NCBI RefSeq assembly: GCF_004770905.1
Contig: NZ_RQHT01000014.1
Span: 1,364,001 to 1,428,000 of the forward strand
From: Leptospira bandrabouensis
Lineage (GTDB): Bacteria; Spirochaetota; Leptospiria; Leptospirales; Leptospiraceae
Length of the DNA stretch: 64,000 nucleotides
Direction: 5' to 3'
The translations under genes and the position numbers were made by a program. Shown one piece after another: positions 37,556-45,607 of the stretch. Numbering within the stretch: the stretch's first letter is position 1; each line of letters begins with the position of its first letter. Below the pieces are notes generated by a model that saw only the letters and a program-made list of their open reading frames with translations, was not told the DNA's origin and made no database searches.

Positions 37556-38368
37556 TTAATGTTTGCGAAATCGTTCGCGGATCCCCAGTAGAAAGAAATA
37601 GAAAGTTTCCCACATCCTTTGGATTCGGTAAGGTCTTGCGATGATCCTCCAAAGCCAGATGAGTCCTCTTTCCTTAAACCACTCTGGTGCTTTTTTGTCA
37701 GCACCAGATAACATATCTAAGGCGCCGCCTACACCAATCACAACTGCTTTACCAAAATACCCAGTGTTGTTTTCGATCCAAATTTCTTGGTCTGGGAAAT
37801 CCATCGCAAGAAAAATGATATCCGGGCCCGTTTTGCGAATGGCTTCTTTGACTCGCATTTCTCTTTGGCGATCCAAATGGCCGGCATGCCTTCCCACGAT
37901 CCGAACTTTTGGAAAATGCCTAGTCAGGTTAAAATAAATTCGTTCTACAATTTCGTCTTTGGCTCCAAAGATAAAAGCTGTGAATTCTTTGAGTTCGGCC
38001 AAACGAATGAGATCCATCATGACAGCAATCGGTGTGACTCGTTCTTTTAACCTTCCCGAAGTCATCCAACCAATTCCTGCCCCTTCCACCAAAATGGTTC
38101 CGGCTTTTTCCGCGATGCGGTGGAGGGATTTTTTCGGACGCATCCTCATGAGTTTAATCGGATCTAAAAATAAAACATGATGCATGCCTTCTTTTTTCTC
38201 AAGCACACGAAAGAGTTTGGCTATGGCTTCGTCTGTAGTGACGTTGTCGATAGGAATTCCCAAAACATTTAGAGTTTCTAGCTTGGAAACATCGATATTT
38301 TGGTATTCTAGTAGTATATCCCTCTCATCTTTTGAGGAATTGTGAACGATTTCGCTCAATTGCTTCAT
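37556..38368 (-). CDS. WecG/TagA/CpsF-family glycosyltransferase-like protein
   Basis: 270 residues matching the GT26 family in its second half: FIFGAKDEIVERIYFNLTRHFPKV, then VIGVGGALDMLSGADKKAPEWFKERGLIWLWRI and a C-terminal RPYRIQRMW appendage. Family members transfer N-acetylmannosaminuronate or N-acetylmannosamine onto lipid carriers. Two spots differ from the usual motifs: FLDPI replaces the TLNPE-type motif and VEGAGIGW replaces pDGiGv, putting Glu in place of the catalytic Asp. Activity is therefore uncertain. Stand-alone gene. Confidence 0.82.
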   Translation of the reverse strand: MKQLSEIVHNSSKDERDILLEYQNIDVSKLETLNVLGIPIDNVTTDEAIAKLFRVLEKKEGMHHVLFLDPIKLMRMRPKKSLHRIAEKAGTILVEGAGIGWMTSGRLKERVTPIAVMMDLIRLAELKEFTAFIFGAKDEIVERIYFNLTRHFPKVRIVGRHAGHLDRQREMRVKEAIRKTGPDIIFLAMDFPDQEIWIENNTGYFGKAVVIGVGGALDMLSGADKKAPEWFKERGLIWLWRIIARPYRIQRMWETFYFFLLGIRERFRKH

Positions 38369-38494
38369 GTAGCCGGGCTTTCCTTTCCTATCTAAAACAT
38401 TATGTCCAGTACCCTCTATTGTCGCCTCTAAATTTTTAAAAACTATCGTTTTTTCACTTGGATTGGAATCGAAAGAAAGAGAAAAAGTATCAAA

Positions 38495-39520
38495 ATGTTT
38501 CGTAGCTATCTTTTCCCAATTTTAATTCTTATTTTTCTCTCAAGCGCAAGTTATGCGGAAAAACTTTCCATTTTTGGAACGTTACAAAATGGAACCACGG
38601 GTGGACCAGGCAAAGCTGATTCCATTCGAATGCTTGCCTTACAAGGAGCTATGGTTCCTTTAGCAGACATTGGTCCCCAGTCAGGTAAATTTCGTTTTCC
38701 TGAAACGGAATTGCCGGAAGGAGCACCCATTCTTTTACAAATCCAATACCAAGGCGTAAATTATAATAAAATGATACCGCCAACAACCAAGTTTCGTACA
38801 TCTCCGCAAGAGGTCATGGTTTATGACACGGGAGCCAGTCGAAATCAAGTCGCTATAAAAAGTTTAATGCAGGTTATGCGAGAGAAAAAAGGTCTCCGCG
38901 TTTTTAAGTTATTTTTGATAGATAATTCGAGTAAACCTCCCAAATCGTATGATTCAAAGTCATCCCCTTTGGAATATTCTGTAGCAGCAGAAGCTACAGA
39001 GATTTTGGCCCAAATCCAACAACCTGGAAGTAAAATGGCAATACCTTTAGGAATCCCTGAAGGACCAAACGGAGGAAGGTTACTCGACCGCGCCATTCTT
39101 CCCGGTGTATCGGAAATGCAAATTTCCTATTTTATTCCTAACAACCAAGACACCTTCAGCGAACGAATGTTAATTGAGTCGGAAAATGGAAAGTTTCCTA
39201 TCTTTGTCAAACCACAAGACATGGAAATCAAAACCGGAGAAAAAACTCCCGTCACTAAACTAGACAAAGATGTTCCCCCAGGCCTTAGTGCTTATGTTTT
39301 GAGTTCTTTGGATTTTGGATCCACAGTTGAATTTACTTTTTCTGGTGGAAAACCACTTCCGACAATTTCTAACAATGTAAATCCAGAAATCTGGAACGGC
39401 TCCATACTGACGAGTTGGGATCTTTCTCTTTTTGCGATTGTTGGGTTTTTAGGATTTTTATTTACGCTCTCATTTATTTTTGTCTATCGAAAACAAAGAG
39501 TAAGGAAAAACAATCCATGA
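38495..39520 (+). CDS. Exported, membrane-anchored protein of unknown function
   Basis: 341 residues with a cleavable signal (cut after SSASYA) and one C-terminal membrane helix (about 313-333), followed by a short basic tail (YRKQRVRKNNP). The large periplasmic domain is beta-rich, with SIFGTLQNGTTGGPGKADSI at its start. No family recognised. The stop overlaps the next start by four bases (ATGA), so it is translated together with the MFS transporter and may be its accessory protein. Confidence 0.72.
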   Translation: MFRSYLFPILILIFLSSASYAEKLSIFGTLQNGTTGGPGKADSIRMLALQGAMVPLADIGPQSGKFRFPETELPEGAPILLQIQYQGVNYNKMIPPTTKFRTSPQEVMVYDTGASRNQVAIKSLMQVMREKKGLRVFKLFLIDNSSKPPKSYDSKSSPLEYSVAAEATEILAQIQQPGSKMAIPLGIPEGPNGGRLLDRAILPGVSEMQISYFIPNNQDTFSERMLIESENGKFPIFVKPQDMEIKTGEKTPVTKLDKDVPPGLSAYVLSSLDFGSTVEFTFSGGKPLPTISNNVNPEIWNGSILTSWDLSLFAIVGFLGFLFTLSFIFVYRKQRVRKNNP

Positions 39521-40881
39521 ACCAAAAACAATCAAAACGAGAAACAACCTATCTGCGATTTTTCGGTCTTGCCGAACTTGCAGATCACGGGGCAAGGGGT
39601 ATTTTAGCATTTTGGGTCATTTTGGGAATGGCCTTCTTTTTGTTTGGTGACCAAAACCTAATTGCCCCTAATATGAAAAATATTGGTGCTTCCTTGGGAA
39701 TCACTGATCCAAATGAAGTCGACTGGAAGTTAGGTGGTATCATTCCTGTTTTGTTTTTTATTTTGGGTGGTGCTGTTTCCTTGTCTATGGGATATCTCTC
39801 ACAGACTTTTTCACGAAAGAACTTACTTCTTGCCACCGTTCTTCTTGGTGAAATTCCATGTTTTTTAACTGCATACGTTGAAACCTATGACCAGTTTTTA
39901 GTTTTACGAACGTTATGCGGTTTTGGTCTTGGAGGAATTTTTCCACTTCTCTTTAGTTTGATTGGAGATTATTTTTCTAGCAAATCTAGGGCGATTGCCA
40001 CTGGTTATGTGTCCTTGGCGATGGGACTTGGAGTAGGAGTTGGACAATTGCTTGGTGGAATACTGGGTGGTGCCGATCCCATCAACGGTTGGCGCGCTTC
40101 TTTTATTTATATGTCTGCTCCCTCTTTTGTTTTTGCGGCCATTTATTTATTCTTTTGTAAAGAACCAAAACGTGGTGGAGCAGAAGGTGTTTCCAGCGAT
40201 GAGTTATCACATAAAATAAGTTTAAAAGATTTTAAATTACTCTTTGAAAGTAAAACCAACTTAGGTGCCTTTTTACAAGGCCTACCAGGTTGTATTCCTT
40301 GGGGAGTGTTCTTTGTTTATTTGGCAGATTATTACGAACACACCTACCATCTTTCCAAAGAAATTTCTGCTGGTATGATTACTTTTGCCGCCGTAGGAAT
40401 TTTTATAGGAACATTCTTTGGTGGAGTGCTTGGACAAATTTTATACAATATCAAAAAAACATACCAACCGCTGCTTTGTATTGGTACCACTTTTTTTGGT
40501 GTATTTCCTGCCATCATGCTTCTTTATTCATTTGATATCGTTCCCTATATGGGTTTATTTATTGCACTGAATATTTTTACAGGAATTATGATTTCGATTA
40601 CAGGACCTAACGTACGTGCGGTGTTACTGAATGTAAACGAACCAAAATCAAGAAGTGCTATTTTTTCTATTTATAACCTAACTGACGATTTAGGAAAAGG
40701 ACTTGGGCCTGTGATGTCTGCAGTGATTTTAGGATTAACTCCTGATCGAGGACTTGCTTTGTCCATTTCGATACTTTTTTGGATTCCATGTGCATTGGCA
40801 TGGTTACTGATTTTGTTTAATTACGAAAAAGATGAAAATAGAATGCTTCAGTTGATGAAACAAAATGTTTCAAATGCTTAA
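39517..40881 (+). CDS. Major facilitator superfamily transporter
   Basis: 454 residues with 12 predicted helices. It has the MFS loop between helices 2 and 3 (GYLSQTFSRKNLL) and the later GFGLGGIFPLLFSLIGDYFSSKSRAIATG, resembling metabolite transporters of the spinster/sugar-phosphate kind. ATG 39517 overlaps the previous stop by four bases, and AAGG lies upstream; a longer in-frame form from 39415 is rejected. The substrate is not shown. It may work with the exported protein encoded just before it. Confidence 0.87.
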   Translation: MNQKQSKRETTYLRFFGLAELADHGARGILAFWVILGMAFFLFGDQNLIAPNMKNIGASLGITDPNEVDWKLGGIIPVLFFILGGAVSLSMGYLSQTFSRKNLLLATVLLGEIPCFLTAYVETYDQFLVLRTLCGFGLGGIFPLLFSLIGDYFSSKSRAIATGYVSLAMGLGVGVGQLLGGILGGADPINGWRASFIYMSAPSFVFAAIYLFFCKEPKRGGAEGVSSDELSHKISLKDFKLLFESKTNLGAFLQGLPGCIPWGVFFVYLADYYEHTYHLSKEISAGMITFAAVGIFIGTFFGGVLGQILYNIKKTYQPLLCIGTTFFGVFPAIMLLYSFDIVPYMGLFIALNIFTGIMISITGPNVRAVLLNVNEPKSRSAIFSIYNLTDDLGKGLGPVMSAVILGLTPDRGLALSISILFWIPCALAWLLILFNYEKDENRMLQLMKQNVSNA

Positions 40882-40903
40882 ATTTTTAATCATTTAGGTA
40901 TAG

Positions 40904-41644
40904 ATGAATATTAAACATAACTTGCTCGACATTGAAGGGACAACGGCACCAATTGCCTTTGTCCATCAGGCCCTTTTTCCTTATGCTAAAAAACATATAA
41001 TTCGTTTTTTAAAAGATTTCGAATTTTCGGAACTGCAGTGGCAGGAAATCCAAATGGAATTTGAAAAGGATAAGGTCCTTCGTGAAGAAAGTTTTTTATC
41101 AAGATTTTCTAAATCAAATTCTATTACAAAAATGGAGCCGATTGAATTTACAAAGGATCTCATTCCTTCTTACTTCGAATATTTAATTGAGAAGGATAGA
41201 AAGTTTGGCCCTTTAAAAGAAATCCAAGGTAAAATTTGGAAAGAGGGATATGAATCTGGGGAAATCAAAAGTATCATTTATCCAGATGTACCTGAATTTT
41301 TAAAAAAAGCAAAGGAAGCTGGAATCCAAAATCATGTGTATTCCTCTGGTTCTGTGGAAGCACAAATTTTGATTTATCAGTATTCAGAGTTAGGTGACCT
41401 TCGAAATTATTTTGAATCTTATTTTGATACTGCAGTGGGTGGTAAAAGAGAAAAAACTAGTTATGAAAACATAACTCGGGAATTAAAATCTTCCCCAGAC
41501 CAAATTCGTTTTTTTACCGATATTGTAGAAGAAGCGGAAGCAGCAAATGCCATAGGAATGGATGTGGTGATTTTAAACCGCCCAGGAAATATCCCTCAGA
41601 AACCACATCCCTTTCCCATCTGGGATCATTTTTTAAGTCAGTAA
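40904..41644 (+). CDS. mtnC: Enolase-phosphatase E1 (methionine salvage)
   Basis: 246 residues of the HAD superfamily. The N-terminal LLDIEGTTAPIAFVH is the family's diagnostic motif with the nucleophilic Asp, followed by IYPDVPEFLKKAKEAG and YSSGSVEAQILIYQYS and the Asp-containing FFTDIVEEAEAANAIGM. It converts 2,3-diketo-5-methylthiopentyl-1-phosphate to the aci-reductone. No other methionine-salvage gene is adjacent. The last 12 bases overlap the convergent norF-like gene. Confidence 0.93.
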   Translation: MNIKHNLLDIEGTTAPIAFVHQALFPYAKKHIIRFLKDFEFSELQWQEIQMEFEKDKVLREESFLSRFSKSNSITKMEPIEFTKDLIPSYFEYLIEKDRKFGPLKEIQGKIWKEGYESGEIKSIIYPDVPEFLKKAKEAGIQNHVYSSGSVEAQILIYQYSELGDLRNYFESYFDTAVGGKREKTSYENITRELKSSPDQIRFFTDIVEEAEAANAIGMDVVILNRPGNIPQKPHPFPIWDHFLSQ

Positions 41645-41863
41645 CAAAATACTTACGGAATAAATTCCAATGAGAATAGGAAAGGCCACCTTCCAAAACA
41701 GGTGGGCCACTTTCAAATTCATAAATACAAAACAAATCAAAAGAAATTTGATCGCACTAAATAGAATTAAGTTCCAAGTTCCAGGAATGTTCGTACCCAT
41801 TCCAAAAAAAGAATAATAAACAATTCCCAAAAGAATTAAATAAGTAAATAGAATCGATTTCAT
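41633..41863 (-). CDS. NorF-like / cytochrome oxidase subunit IV-like membrane protein
   Basis: 76 residues with two to three membrane helices, including GTWNLILFSAIKFLLICFVFMNLKVAHLFW, which has the K(F)L..F..M...HLFW pattern of small oxidase subunit IV/NorF proteins. An AGGAGG ribosome binding site precedes the ATG. It follows norE by ten bases, forming a norE-norF unit divergent from norCB. It probably helps maturation or stability of the nitric oxide reductase. Confidence 0.8.
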   Translation of the reverse strand: MKSILFTYLILLGIVYYSFFGMGTNIPGTWNLILFSAIKFLLICFVFMNLKVAHLFWKVAFPILIGIYSVSILLLT

Positions 41864-41873
41864 CAGGAACCTC

Positions 41874-42446
41874 CTATTGAATTAAATACAAAGCCGGATA
41901 GAGTAATAACCAAATCAAATCGCACATATGCCAAAACACTGCACCTGCTTCCAGGTTATTAACGGAGATTGTTTTGCGGCTTAGATAAATAATAAATAAA
42001 ATGATAAGACCTACAACTACATGAAGATAATGGAATCCAGTGAGTAACCAATAATAACTAAAAAACTGACTGGTTTCTAGACCAAAACCCAATGCCCACT
42101 TTTCTCGGAACTCATAGAATTTAAGAAAAAGAAAAGCAAATCCAAAGAGAATGGATGCCGATAACAAAATTGTAAAAAACTTTATATTGTTTTTTGTTCT
42201 GTAATAAACAGAAGTTGCGATACAAAATCCACTAGTGAGTAAAAAGACAGTATTCCAAAACGCAAACGTTTTGTTTAAATGAGACTGCATAAAAGTAAAT
42301 GATGTGAGATCCTTTGACTTATCATATAATAAGGAACCAATTCCTAAACTAAATGTCAGAACTTCAACAAGGACAATCATCCAAATTAAGATTCCACCGG
42401 GTGGGTACCATAAGGATTCGTTTGTTTCTATCTTGTTTTCGTGCAT
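41874..42446 (-). CDS. norE: NorE-like cytochrome oxidase subunit III family protein
   Basis: 190 residues with about five membrane helices and the subunit III pattern GILIWMIVLVEVLTF ... FHYLHVVVGLIILFIIY ... GAVFWHMCDLIWLLLYPALYL. In denitrification clusters such a protein is NorE, an accessory to nitric oxide reductase. ATG 42446 is chosen because AGGAG lies six bases upstream; a TTG one codon earlier is also possible. Divergent from norC across 302 bases. Confidence 0.87.
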   Translation of the reverse strand: MHENKIETNESLWYPPGGILIWMIVLVEVLTFSLGIGSLLYDKSKDLTSFTFMQSHLNKTFAFWNTVFLLTSGFCIATSVYYRTKNNIKFFTILLSASILFGFAFLFLKFYEFREKWALGFGLETSQFFSYYWLLTGFHYLHVVVGLIILFIIYLSRKTISVNNLEAGAVFWHMCDLIWLLLYPALYLIQ

Positions 42447-42679
42447 CAAAATCTCCTCTGTGAATTTTATTTCAAAATAATCGAATATTCAATTGCTTTA
42501 ATTTTATATATAAAAATCTGATATTCGTATTTGTTAGGGTTTTCCTTTGAATTTTTGACATTCTGTACCTTATTTTTTCCACGAACATAGTTCTTGATAC
42601 AAGCAATTGATTCTGGATTTCAATTAACCGCTGTTCTTATATTCATTCATTATGTTATTAGAAAAATTCAAATTCGTAC

Positions 42680-42721
42680 TTGATATAAATCAATGCGAAA
42701 ACTAAAATCTGCACCTACAAT
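42680..42721 (+). promoter_or_regulatory. norC promoter with Fnr/Dnr-type operator and -10
   Basis: TTGAT-ATAA-ATCAA (42680-42693) is a perfect Fnr/Dnr/NnrR-type palindrome. TACAAT (42716-42721), five of six bases of the -10 consensus, lies 32 bases downstream centre to centre, the spacing of a class II activated promoter. That predicts transcription starting near 42728, about 21 bases before the norC ATG, after which comes an AGGAGG ribosome binding site. The 302-base gap also serves the divergent norE side, where I find no second perfect box. Confidence 0.82.
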
Positions 42722-42748
42722 TCAAAAAATTGAAATTAGGAGGCAAGG

Positions 42749-43453
42749 ATGCTATCAAAATCGCAAGCCAGGGCGTTCTTTTTGGGAGGCACCTTTTTGT
42801 TCAGTGCTATCTTTGTGTTTCTCACTGTGGATACCTTGCGACAAAACGAATCCCGAACCAATGCGCAAAACATGACAGCGGATGTTTTGAAAGGAAAGGA
42901 AATTTGGGAAAAAAACAATTGTATGGGATGCCATACATTGTTAGGTGAAGGAGCTTATTACGCTCCCGATTTAACAAAGGTCGTCGAAAGAAGGGGAGCT
43001 ACTTGGATCGATGTATTTTTAGACGATCCACAGGCGATGTTTCCTGGAGAACGTAAGATGATCATATACGGCTTCAATAAGGAAGAAAAGGGACAAATCA
43101 TTGCCTTTCTTGATTGGGTTGGTAAAATTGATGCCAATGGATGGCCTCCAAAACCAAATATCCCAATCGATTCCATTGCCACTCCACAAGTTCCACAGGC
43201 AAAATCAAATGCAGTTGTTATGGCTCAACCTGAAAAGTTTTCTCAACTTTGTGTCGCTTGTCACGCAGTAGGTGGTAAGGGTGGAAATGTTGGACCCGCA
43301 CTTGATCATGTAGGTTCCAAGTTTGATTCTGATTATCTCAATCGTTGGTTATCAGATCCACAAGCCATCAAACCGGGAACAAATATGCCAAAGTTGCCGT
43401 TAACTGATCCTGAAAGAAAAGACATCGTTACTTATCTTTCGGCGTTGAAATAA
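42749..43453 (+). CDS. norC: Nitric oxide reductase cytochrome c subunit with an extra cytochrome c domain
   Basis: 234 residues. An N-terminal membrane anchor (about 9-27) precedes a first heme site, C58-x-x-C61-H62, in the NorC context NNCMGCHTLLGEGAYYAPDLT. A second cytochrome c domain has C168-x-x-C171-H172 and a likely Met ligand at 213 in TNMPKL. Ordinary NorC is about 150 residues with one heme, so this is a diheme fusion. It passes electrons to NorB in the periplasm. AGGAGG precedes the ATG, and norB follows after nine bases. Confidence 0.93.
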   Translation: MLSKSQARAFFLGGTFLFSAIFVFLTVDTLRQNESRTNAQNMTADVLKGKEIWEKNNCMGCHTLLGEGAYYAPDLTKVVERRGATWIDVFLDDPQAMFPGERKMIIYGFNKEEKGQIIAFLDWVGKIDANGWPPKPNIPIDSIATPQVPQAKSNAVVMAQPEKFSQLCVACHAVGGKGGNVGPALDHVGSKFDSDYLNRWLSDPQAIKPGTNMPKLPLTDPERKDIVTYLSALK

Positions 43454-43462
43454 GGAGAAACA

Positions 43463-44812
43463 ATGAGATTCCAATCACAAAAGGTCGCATATTGGTTCTT
43501 TGCAACTTGTATGTTACTCTTATCTTTACAAATCGTTTATGGCTTTATTATGGGTTTTGCTCGTATCGGGTTTGATGGATTACATGACTTTATTCCATTT
43601 AATACCGCTCGTGCAACACATACAAATTTACTCGTTGTATGGTTGTTAACTGGTTTTATGGGAGCTGCTTATTACATTATTCCTGAAGAATCTGACAGAG
43701 AGTTGTATAGTGTAAAACTTGCCTATATTCAACTTCTTTCTTGGGTTGTCGTGGGGGTGGTCGCCATTATCGGATTCCATTTTAACTGGTGGGAAGGTCG
43801 TAAGTTCTTAGAAATTCCAAGACCACTCGACTATTTGGTTGTTGTGAATGTTTTAACATTTTTGTTTAACATCGCTATGACGATCTGGCAGGCAAAAAAA
43901 AGAAGTACAACACAACTAGTTCTCTTCTTTGGATTGTTATGTGCTGCGTTATTATATCTTCCAGGTATGATTTACTTCGACAACCAAACTCTCGATTCCT
44001 ACTTTCGTTGGTGGGTAGTTCATCTTTGGGTGGAAGGAGTATGGGAACTCATTATGGGTGGTATCCTTGCCTTTTTACTTATCAAACTCACTGGAGTGGA
44101 TAGAGAAGTAATCGAAAAATGGTTATATGTAGTTGTTGGTTTAACTTTCCTTTCGGGAATTCTCGGAACAGGTCACCACTACTATTGGATCGGAACTCCT
44201 AAGTATTGGCTTATGGTTGGTGGAATTTTTTCTGCTTTGGAACCACTTGCTTTTCTTGGAATGGCAATCTGGGCTCTCAATATGTATCGCAAAAAAGGAA
44301 AAAACCATCCCAATAAAATTGCCCTATATTGGACTTTGGGCAGTGCCATGATGTCTTTTATCGGTGCTGGTTTCCTTGGTTTTGCACATACTTGGCCTGC
44401 TGTCAACCAATGGACTCACGGAACTCTCATCACTGCAATGCATGGACACCTTGCATTCTGGGGGGCCTACGCTATGTTAGTGTTAGCTGTGATTTCCTAT
44501 GCAATGCCAAACCTAACTGGAAGAAAACTGTTTACTGGAATGTCAGGTTATTTGGCATTTTGGGCATCCAATATTGGAATGTTAGGTATGACTGGTGCAC
44601 TCGCTGTTGCAGGGATCACTCAAGTGTATTTAGAACGTAAATTAGGTATGGACTTCCTCGTGGTTCAGAAAGAAATTATATTCCACTTTATTGGGATGTT
44701 ACTTGCTGCCACACTATTTACGGTAGGGATCACTTACTTTATTGTGGATTTCATTCGACATGGTCTTCCATCCGATGAAGCTGTAGGAAAAAATGCAGGT
44801 GATCTCGAATAA
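43463..44812 (+). CDS. norB: Nitric oxide reductase catalytic subunit
   Basis: 449 residues with 12 predicted membrane helices, reducing two NO to N2O. The ligands of cytochrome c-dependent NO reductase are all present in order: His53 and His329 (heme b), His327 (heme b3), His187, His238 and His239 (non-heme iron), plus Glu191 four residues after His187. The sequence contexts GTGHHYYWIG and MHGHLAFWGAY are typical. It lacks the N-terminal extension of quinol-type NorZ, consistent with its norC partner. Three bases separate it from norQ. Confidence 0.97.
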   Translation: MRFQSQKVAYWFFATCMLLLSLQIVYGFIMGFARIGFDGLHDFIPFNTARATHTNLLVVWLLTGFMGAAYYIIPEESDRELYSVKLAYIQLLSWVVVGVVAIIGFHFNWWEGRKFLEIPRPLDYLVVVNVLTFLFNIAMTIWQAKKRSTTQLVLFFGLLCAALLYLPGMIYFDNQTLDSYFRWWVVHLWVEGVWELIMGGILAFLLIKLTGVDREVIEKWLYVVVGLTFLSGILGTGHHYYWIGTPKYWLMVGGIFSALEPLAFLGMAIWALNMYRKKGKNHPNKIALYWTLGSAMMSFIGAGFLGFAHTWPAVNQWTHGTLITAMHGHLAFWGAYAMLVLAVISYAMPNLTGRKLFTGMSGYLAFWASNIGMLGMTGALAVAGITQVYLERKLGMDFLVVQKEIIFHFIGMLLAATLFTVGITYFIVDFIRHGLPSDEAVGKNAGDLE

Positions 44813-44815
44813 TCT

Positions 44816-45598
44816 ATGTTAACGAAGAAAGCACCCTATTACGAACCAATCGGTAAGGAAATAGAAATCTTTCAAATGGCGGCAGAGAATTCTCTGCCGC
44901 TTTTGTTGAAAGGTCCTACTGGATCCGGTAAATCTCGATTTTTGGAGTATATGGCTCATACATTAGGCCGTAGACTCATCACAATTTTATGTAACGATGA
45001 AACATCCTCTGTAGATTTAGTCGGAAGATTTTTAGTGAAGGGGGCAGATACCATTTGGATGGATGGACCTTTAACAACGGGAGTCAAAGAAGGAGCCATA
45101 GTTTATTTAGATGAAGTGGCAGAAGCAAGACCTGACACTCTTGTAACCATTCACTCCTTAACCGATCATCGTCGTACTTTATTTTTAGAAAGAAAAAACG
45201 AAGAAATTCAAGCACATCCTGATTTTTTACTCGTAGCATCCTATAATCCTGGATACCAAAGAGGGTTTAAAGAATTAAAACCTTCCACCAAACAACGATT
45301 CCTTGGAATGGACTTCCCATATCCAAATGCATCCGTTGAGGAGAAAATTATTGTGGGAGAAACAGGAATCAATGATTCCATCTCAAAAAAATTAGTCCAA
45401 TTTGCCGGGTTGGTAAGAAATAAGCCAGAGTTAGGTTTGGCAGAAACTGTTTCGACAAGGTTACTTGTATCTTGTGCCAAATTAATGGCAAAGGGTCTAC
45501 CGGCGCGCTTAGCAGGAAGGACTGCAATCATTTTACCACTTTCTGACGATTTGGATACTGTCTCTGCTTTGCAGGATAGTTTTGATCTGATTTTTTAG
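44816..45598 (+). CDS. norQ: NorQ/CbbQ-type AAA+ ATPase
   Basis: 260 residues with Walker A GPTGSGKS (33-40), Walker B IVYLDEVAEARPD, and the MoxR-like C-terminal helices. With NorD it forms a chaperone that inserts non-heme iron into NorB. It lies between norB and norD with gaps of three and nine bases, in the same order as known nor operons. Confidence 0.95.
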   Translation: MLTKKAPYYEPIGKEIEIFQMAAENSLPLLLKGPTGSGKSRFLEYMAHTLGRRLITILCNDETSSVDLVGRFLVKGADTIWMDGPLTTGVKEGAIVYLDEVAEARPDTLVTIHSLTDHRRTLFLERKNEEIQAHPDFLLVASYNPGYQRGFKELKPSTKQRFLGMDFPYPNASVEEKIIVGETGINDSISKKLVQFAGLVRNKPELGLAETVSTRLLVSCAKLMAKGLPARLAGRTAIILPLSDDLDTVSALQDSFDLIF

Positions 45599-45607
45599 GA
45601 TACAACA

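Noticed and set aside
42595..42615. TTGATACAAGCAATTGA considered as a second Fnr-type box for norE
   Set aside because: The second half-site does not match ATCAA at the four-base spacing.
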